Part shown: positions 28,803-37,800 of the stretch, one piece after another
How positions within the stretch are numbered: the first letter of the stretch is position 1
How the letters are laid out: every line of letters begins with the position of its first letter
Origin: Symbiodinium natans
Lineage: Eukaryota > Sar > Dinophyceae > Suessiales > Symbiodiniaceae
NCBI GenBank assembly: GCA_905221605.1
Contig: CAJNDS010000074.1
Span: 189,808 to 232,307 of the forward strand
DNA length: 42,500 nt
Direction: 5' to 3'
Position numbers and translations under genes: made by a program
Notes under the pieces: model-generated
Seen by the model: only the letters and a program-made list of their open reading frames with translations
Database searches by the model: none
Told to the model about the DNA's origin: nothing

Positions 28803-31800
28803 CACTAGGAGAAGAGGGTCCATGCCCTCATGAGGCAGCATTGGACTCACCTCTAAACCCTTAACCCTAAACCCTAAACCCTAAACCCTAAACCCTAAAC
28901 CCTAAACCCTAAACCCTAAACCCTAAACCCTAAACCCCAAGAAGACATCAGTCTTAGCCTTGAGCAACTTCAGAAGCAAGCTCGCGAGGGTTTCGCGACT
29001 TCCTTGAAGCACCAGGACCCCTGCCTCCCGAGTGTATCTGGGTTGTGGTTTGGGATAATTCTTACTTTGGGGAACCTAATCATAGATAGCTTTCAAAGGA
29101 TTTAAAGCACAACTCAGGTATAGTAATGGCTTGAAGTGGGTTCCAAGAGTGCTAACCATCAGGAAATGTATTTTGTGTGAAGCTGGCCAAGAACCTAGTT
29201 TTCAAACTGGGCGCTTAGCTGAGCTTCCGAGCCTGAGTCAACCTTCGAAGGAGACAGGTTCATTGTGGGGAGAACCTGGGTTGTAGGCTATTCTTGCGTC
29301 AGTGCAGTCTTGCTAGAAGTACGCCCTCGTTCGCAGCAGCTAAAGGACTCAGGATATCGGACTTAGACCACGCGAAGCACAGCCATAGGGAGAGATTGTC
29401 TTTAGTCTAGGTACTTGACAAAGGCTCAGGGTGTTCGAATTTAGGCTTCCAACTGGCTACTGCAGTTCCCGATACCTTGCAGCCCTAAACCCTAAACCCT
29501 AAACCCTAAACCCTAAACCCTAAACCCTAAACCCTAAACCCTAAACCCTAAACCCCCATGCCTTTCTTGGTTGGTAACTCCGGGTACCGGGATCCGCATG
29601 TGTGCAGCCCCCATGCCTTGCAACCCTAAACCCGAAACCCTAAACCCTAAACCCTGAACCCTGAACCCTAAACCCCCATACCTTGCAGTGTGGCCGCAGG
29701 CATCTTCACGCCATTGCTCGAAGCGTCACGCCTCGGCCATGTGGACGCCTTCCCTGCACTTGATGTTGGGGTTGTAGGGTTTAGGGTTTAGGGTTTAGGG
29801 CTTAGGGATAGCTGGTTCTTAGCAGGATTTTTTGAGGGACCGAGGTACCCTATATAGTTTCTTAAAGGGTATGTATAGAGCCCAAATTCCCTCATTCCCT
29901 TGTGGGGATGTTGGGGTTGTAGGGGTTTTTTGAGATTCTAAGGGGCTGTTCTCTAAACGGATTTTAAAGGGTTCTTGGGGTTTACAAACGGTTTTTATAG
30001 GGTTTTTTAAGGGTTCTTATAGAAGGTTTGTGGACTTGTAGAGATTGCTTAAACCCGAAGCCCTAAACCCAGTTGGGTCTGATAGGGAAGGGCCTACACC
30101 GTGACCTCGAATAAGGCCTCCTCATCAGGCCTTCGATTAACCCTAAACCCTAAACCCTAAACCCGAAATCAACGCTGGGGTTGAGGGATTGGACTCGGGA
30201 AGGGTCTTCAGTACCTTTGAGACTTTCGTTTTTCGGGGTTTAGGGAGTTAGGGGTTTAGGGGTTTATGGGTTTAGGGTTTATAAGGTTTAAGGGTCCGTA
30301 AGCAGTCCCAGCAGTCCCCTCCCCTGAGTTAAGAGTAGAGTGAGAAGGGCCCGAAATTGGGCTGTAACTAGGAGATCTCAGGTGAACAGTCCCGTGATTT
30401 TCCCGGTTTCTGCAGGCTCTGGCACTGAGTGAAGCCTTTCTGCGGAATGGTTCAGTTTTGGCCTGCCGGGCCTTCTCTAAGTAGATGGTCTAGGGCTTAG
30501 GATCTAAGGTAAGGGCCTAGGGCTCAGAGAATTAGGGATTCCTCAACCCGAGACCCTTGACCCTAAACCCTCAACCTAAACCCCGAAACCCCTACACAAG
30601 CGCCGGAATGGGATCTGTGTTTGTCTGCCTCATGGGCGCGTCACTCCTGATGCGAGAGTTGACGCCCCTCTGGACAGAGGCCACAGGCATCCGCGCGCTA
30701 CTCGGCGTGCTGCAGGAGCCGACTGACGCCATGCTGGACGCTCGAAAGCTGTCGGCAGACCACAGGAATGCCATGGTCAACTTGCTGCAGGGGCCGTCGC
30801 GCACTGTCCCCCTGTTCGGCTACGCAGCCCGGGGCAACACAGGCCGCACCTACAATTTTTCTGGACCTGAGGGGGGCTACACTAAGCGCGACATTGATGT
30901 GGCCTTCGCGTTGGCCTTGATACAGCGGGTGGCCACCGCACGTAATGATGCTGCGCATGCAGGTTCTCATATGGCCGAAGAAGAAGAAACCCTAAACCCT
31001 AAACCCTAAACCTGAATCTGGGCCGGTCTCCTGCGTGCCCGACCCTGACAGGCATGGCTTAAATGCTCCTGAGCAAATTCCCAGGACAAGGTGAGTTACC
31101 ACATTAGGGTTTAGGGTTTAGGGTTTAGGGTTTAGGGTTCGACAGTGATGATTCCACACAGAGGGCCGCCGCGCCGCCCTCCCAGCGACCATACAGAAGC
31201 ATGTTTTGATTTCGGGGGCATCTTGAAAGTAGACCATGTTGTCTGGGGTTCAGGGGTTAGGGTTGAGCACGCCCTGCTGGAACATATCCCAGTTGGGCTT
31301 CTGAGGTTCAGGACCCACTATGCCAAACGCTGAAAACCGAAAGCCCTAAACCAAACAGAAGCAGGTTCCTAGACCCTAAACACCCTCAACCCTCATACTA
31401 ATATCCTAATTCCCTGTTACCCTAAAACCCTATTGCCCTAAACCCTACAACCCTACTGCCGTAAAGCCTACAGCCCAAATACCTTTCCCTAAAACCCACC
31501 TGATCCTAAACCCTAAACCCCAAATCCTAAACCCGAAGCTCTCAACCCTCAACCCTCGTACCTAAACCCTAAACCCTAAACCCTCAAGAAAGCGCAAATG
31601 GGTCGAAAGGAGATGGTTCGCCTGCTGCTCGAGGCGGGAGCGAACAAGAGCCTCGGCTTCTCAGGGCTTCAGGTTTAGGGTTTAGGGTTTAGGGTTTAGG
31701 GTTTAGGGTTTAGGGCTTAGGGTTTAGGGTTTAGGGTTTAGGGTTTTAGGGCTCTGGGGCTTTAGGGCTTAGGGCTTAGGGTTTAGGGTCTAGGGTTTAG

Positions 31801-34800
31801 GGCTCTGGGGCATTAGGGCTCTAGGGCTTTAGGGCTTTAGGGCTTCAAGGCTTTAGGACTCTAGGGCGTTAGGGCGTTCGGGCGTTAGGGTTTAGCCTTT
31901 GGGGTGTAAGGCTTTCGGGGTTTGGGGTGTAAGGTGTAGTTTCCAAGGTGTAGGGTTTGGGGGTCTTGCACATGTGGTTACACTTTCGGGGCGTCGGGGC
32001 TTGGGGGGGGGCATCGGACAGGGAACTGAGGACTCAGACTACAAAAGCGCCAGGGGTGATCAGAGTATAGTTTAGGGGCTCGGATTTTAAGGTGATTGTC
32101 AGGATTTAGGATCTAGAGTTTAGGAGTTAGGGTTTAGGGATCAGGATTTAGTTGCGCACATCCGCTTCCCCAACCGATGTCGAAGAGTCTCTGTTCATCG
32201 ACTCTTTTGCATACAGAACGGGTATACGCATTGTCCTTCCCTACAGCCCTACTTCCTAAACCCTCAACCCTGCATTCCTAAAGCCTGGGCCGTAAAACCC
32301 TACACCCCGAGGACCACTCAAGGCCCTTTCTTACTTGATGACGCATGTGCACCACCGCATGTCGAAGCAAGTTGACTTACTGGTGCTTAAGGGAGAGTGG
32401 AAGAGTGAATATAGGGACGATTATAAAGGGATTCTATAGGGACTACTATAGGGTTTCACTCTTCCACTCTCCCTTAAACACCAGTGTTGAGGTCCCAGAA
32501 CCCTAAACCCGAAACCCTAAACTCGAAGCCCTAAGCCCTAAACCCTAAACGCTAAACCCTAAACCCGAAACCCTAAACCCTAAACCGCCAAGGAACCTCG
32601 GCCTCGTGAATGGCACGCCCTTGGCCGTGGCGGCTCGACAAGGCCCCGGGGGGCTTCCTTTTGGCCCGAGCCTTTGGGCCGGTAGTTTAGGGTTTAGGGT
32701 TTGGGGTTTAGGGTTTGGGGTTTAGGGTTTAGGGTTAACGGTTTAGGGCTTAGGGTTCGGGGTTTAGGGTTTGGGGTTTAGGGCTCAGGGCTAAAGGTTT
32801 AGGGTAACGAGTACTGGGGATCCAGGGATTAAGGCATTTGGGTCTTTGGGAAGGGGGGGGGGGGGGGGTTCAGGAGGATCTGTGTCGAAGTTTACGGGCT
32901 TTCAGAGCTTTTCTAGGGTTCCCTCGGCCCGAGCTTTTTGGGCCCTTGGGTTGGGGTTTCAGGGTTTAGGTTTTAGGGTTTAGGGTTTAGGGCTTAGGGC
33001 TTAGGGTAGTAGAGGAACAGGGTAATAGGGTTCCAGGGGTTTAGAGCATGACGGTTTTAGGGTTTCAGGGCTTGTGGGGCCTTCGGGTTTTAGGGGCCTC
33101 AGTTTTGGTGGCTGAGGGTTTGTGGGGGGGGGACTTAGCGCTTTCGTGCGTAGTTTTTACAGGTTCAGGAGTTTTGTGCCTTTGGAGTCTTTAGGTATTT
33201 AAGGGTTTAGGGCGTTCGGGGTTTCATCTGCTTGGGGTCTATGGCTTTAGGTTTTTGGATTTCAAGGATTTAGGTGGAATGTTGGATAAGCTTGGTTTTC
33301 TTCATAGGAGGTAAGGGTTCAAGGTTTAGGATTCAATGGTGCAATTTGCCGTAAGAGAGGCTGTTGGGTTCAGGGGGCGGGGGGAGGGTACGGTTCTTTA
33401 AGTAAAGGCCTTGGGACTTGAGGTTTAAGGTTCAGGGGTAACCCTACACCTCACACGCTAAACCCTAAACGGCCCTAAACCCTAAGCCCTAAACCCTAGA
33501 CCCTAAACCCTAAACCCTACACCCTACACGCTAAACCCTAAAACCCTAAAGCCTAAACTCTAAACCCTAAACCCTAAACCCTAAACCCTAAACCCTAAAC
33601 CCTAAGCCCTAAGCCCTAAGCCCTAAACCCTAAACCCCCCCCCCACGGAAGTCTTCCTCATCCCCTGAGGACACCAGGAGGTGGTCCGCGTGCTGCTCAA
33701 GGCGAGGTACGGGGCAGATCTTCGTAGGGTTTGGTTTAGGGTTTAGGGTTTAGGAGGTAGGGCTTAGGGTTTAGGGTTCAGGGCTTAGGGTTTAGGGTTC
33801 AGGGTTTTCGGGTTTACAGTTTCCGGGTGTTGGATTTTCGGGTTTCCGGGTTTAGGGTTTTCGGGTTTTGTGGGCTCTGGGGTTTAGGGTTTTCGGGTTT
33901 GGGGCCTTGGAGTTTAGGACCAAGTTTAGGAGGCAAAGAAGTCACTTGAGAGTGGAATCGTTTGGGTTCGGGTTTGGGGACGGGAGCGCTGACCAATTGG
34001 ACTGGCTTTTTGTTAATGAATAAGCCCAGGCCAGGCAAGTTTACAAAACACCAAGATCAGGTCTTTTGCTGGACTTAAATCTTGATCGGGAGGGCGCACG
34101 ATGATGTTCTCAATGGGCTGGAGACTGGGTCTTGCAGAATAGCACACCGCGCCAAGCCCTTCAACAAGTGAGTTCAAGGTTCTGGGAGTTGAATTCAAGT
34201 TAGACAGTCCAAGATAAGCAAAGCATTTCTTTGCACTCCACAATACCCTCTTGCCGGTGCCGTGGCAAGAGTGGAGAGGGGCAGACAGCCGCTGTTGCCG
34301 GCATTCCGCCCACTGCATCCCCAACACTCGGGAGCTAGATTTTTGTTGCTCAAATTCGGGGTGTTCATGCAAAAGCGTTTGGAAGGCAAATGCACGGTGC
34401 AACCAACCGTGCAGTGCTCCTTGATGAGGAAAGCACCGAGTCAACTGTGAAGACCTGGAGGGCAACCCTGCAAGTCGTGAAGACTATGTCCCCGAAGTTT
34501 GTGTTGCTGGAGAACGTGGACGCGTCAAAAGCACGTGAATTTCTACATCGGTCTGACCCAACAAGTTCAACAAGCACCTCACAATTGAGTGAGCAGCACA
34601 CTTTCGCAGAGGTCCCTAAACCCTAACCACCCAGCCATGAACCCAAACCCCATGAGCTGCCCCAAAGAGACGTACAACTCTCAGGCTACAACCCGCAACC
34701 CTAAACCCTAAGCCGAAAGCCCCCAACGAATCCTGGATCCTCCTCCTTTCTCCACCACACTCCTTTCCCTACAACAATCGCCCGAAACCCTCAAACCCTA

Positions 34801-37800
34801 AACCCCAAATCCCAAAAACCCCAAACCCTAAACCCTCAAACCCTAAACCCTCAAACCCTAAAACCCCAAACCCGAAACCCCAAACTCCAAATCCCTAAAC
34901 CCCAACCCCTCAAAACCCTCAAAACCATCCCCAAACCCTACCCAAACCCTCCCCAAACCCTGCCCACCCAAACCCTCCCAAACCCTCTAAACCCTCCTAA
35001 CCCCCAAACCCCCCTAAACCCCCTAAACCCCTCAGAAGCCCTCAGAAGCCCTCAAAAGGCTGCAAGAAGCCCTCAAAACCCCTCACGAAGCCCTCGGAAG
35101 CTCTCCCTGAGGCCGGCGCGTGGGTAGACGAGGCCTCTGCGGGCTTCCCGCCCCTCTTCCTGGCGGCAGCAGCCAACCAGGCCATTGCGGGGTTCAGGGT
35201 TTAGGGTTAAGGGTTTAAGGGTTTAAGGGCTAAGGGTTTAGGGTTTTAGGGTTTAAGGGTTTAAGGGTTTAAGGGTTTAAGGGTTTATGGATTTATGGGT
35301 TTAAGGGTTTTAGGGCCTCAGGGTTTTAGGGTTTTAGGGGTTTAGGGGTTCAGGGGTTAAAGGGTTTAAGGGTTTAAGGGTTTAAGGGTTTAAGGGTTTC
35401 GGGTTCGATACGTTGTGCTTGTTGTTAACGGGCTTACTAGGGTTTTCAGGCATGGGGCAAGGTTTTTGGAACCGGTTGTTGAGGGCTTTCAGGTTGGGTT
35501 CTTGTAGGTTTTTTTTTTTTTTTTTTTGGGGGGGGGTTCGTCTTACTTGGAGGCGTTCAGGGTACTTATTGACCCATTAAGACTGTACTTTTAACCCACT
35601 TATATTATAAGCCCCTTTAGGGCCCTAATATGGTTGTGAGTATAATTGTGTTAATAAGTACCATGAACCTCCAAGTAGGGGGCTCACAGTGGAACCCAGA
35701 TCGGGTGGAGGGCTTAGGGCTTTGGGCGATGCCCTTCAACAAGGCTAGCGCTTTCGTCAGGTATGTTCAGCTGTCTAAATGACTAAATGGGATCCTTTTT
35801 GGGGTGTCTCCTGTATAGTGCGGCACAGTTCAAAAAACAAAGGACCCTCATTTAGAGAACTGCCCCCTTACCCCATGCTTGTAAGGTTTTGGGGTTTAGG
35901 GTGTAGGGTTTGGGGGCTTGGGGGCTTGGAGGCTTGGGGGCTTTGCAAAGGCTCCGGGAAGCTACGTAATGCTCCTGGGTGCCTTTACACCTCAAGCCTG
36001 GTGGAGACTCTCACCAAGCCCTTTAGAACCCTAGCCCTAGACCATAGAAGGCGCTCCAAAACCCTTACTGGCCCTTACCCTAAACCCCTAAACCCTAAAC
36101 CCCTAAACCCTAAAGCCTAAACCCTAAACCCTAAAGCCTAAACCCTGAACCCTAAATCCTAAATCCTAAACCCTAACCTTAAACCCTAAACCCGAGCCCT
36201 AACCAAGCCTCCCAAGCCCGTCGTCTTCCTAGCTGGGGGTTTTTCAAGACAGCCCACAACTTGGGTCGTGGCCCAGGCACCTATCGTGCGTCAGCTTCTG
36301 AAGGCGGGGCCTTGCGTCAGGGGTTTAGGGGTTTAGGGGTTTGAAGGCTTTAAAGGCTTTAAGGGTTTAAGGGTTTAAGGGTTGGTTTAAGGGGTGTTCT
36401 ATATCCCCCTCGGGAATTATTTCTTGTTGATATAAAGCCCAAGAGGATATTAAGAATAGTATTTTTATTAAGGTTCTAAGGGGAGTATAGCGTTTGTTGG
36501 CTTTTCCGTCTTGATGCTTGTTTCAACCGTTTGCGTGTATTAGTCGATTTATTCTTAACTGTTATGGTGCTCGTGTGCGAAGGGTGTGAATGCCTGGGTG
36601 GAAAAAGCTCTACTGTAGAGAAGACAACTAGTCATCCCTTAAACTTAAGTCCGCCGGCTTAATTGTTCTAAGGGGTGGGGCCTCGTTTCTTCCGGGACCT
36701 CACCCTGCGCCCTCGAGGTCTGGGTTTAAGTGTCCTTTGACTGATGCAAGCAGCTTTCGCTGGCGACACGCCTCCGCAAGCTTCGCGAGCTCCGCCAAAG
36801 CTCATGAAATCAGTATGTGAAGCCTTCCTTATTCTTCTCATTACTAATTATTCTTCTTCTTGCTTCTTCTGATTATTATTCTTCTTCTCCTTCTTATTAT
36901 TCTTCTCTCTCGCTTCTGCTTCTGCTGCTGCTTCTTCTTCTGCTTATTCTTCTTTTCTTCCTTTTCTTCTTCTCGGGAGAGGGTGAATGACAAGAAGGGG
37001 CCAAGAAAGAGAAAGAAGGCAAAGGAAAGAGCAGGGGAAGCACACATCAAACACCCCAAAACTCTCAACTCCCTCAACCCTAACCCCAAAACCCCTACAA
37101 CCCTAAACTCCTAAACCCCTAAACCGTCAACTCCTAAACCCTAAAACCCTTCAACCCTTCGACCCTCAACTCCCTCAACCCTCAACCCTAAACCCTAATT
37201 AAACCCTAAACCCTATAACCCTAAACCCTATACCCCTAACCCCTGACCCCTAACCCCCTAATAGCCCTTAAAGCCCTTCAACCCTTAGACCCTCAACTCC
37301 CTCAAGAAGACCCTCGAGTCCCAAGTTCCCAGCGCCTGAAGCCTCCCGAAACTGTCCGCGCGATGCCTGGGGCGCAGGCGCGCGCAGACAAAGACATGTT
37401 CCTTGGCCACGATAGGGGGTGTTTTAGGGTTTTGGGGTTAAGGGTTTAGGGTTTAGGGTTTGGGGTTTGGGGTTTGGGGTTTAGGGTTTAGGGTTCGCGT
37501 CTCACGGGGTTAGGGTTTGGGATGTTTGATTGATGTCCTCAGTAGGTTCCAGTGGGTGCTAAGCGGAAATAGTTGGAGGGCTTAACGTGGTTCGGGGGGT
37601 TCAGGGTTTAGGTACAGGACACTGTGGGGCTTATAGGGCGTATACGGCTTACAGGGTTTATCGGGCTTACAGGCCTTACACACATTTTTTTAATTCAGTC
37701 CCTAAACCTTAATCTAAGCCCTAACCAATCTCCAGGAAAGAGGCCATAAACCCCAAAGATCCCCATAACCCTACACTCTAAAGCCCTAAAGGCCCCAAAC

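Noticed and set aside
36844-37114. Open frames in the pyrimidine microsatellite (RRRRIIIR or LLLLIILL peptides)
   Set aside because: Simple translation of CTT/ATT triplets.
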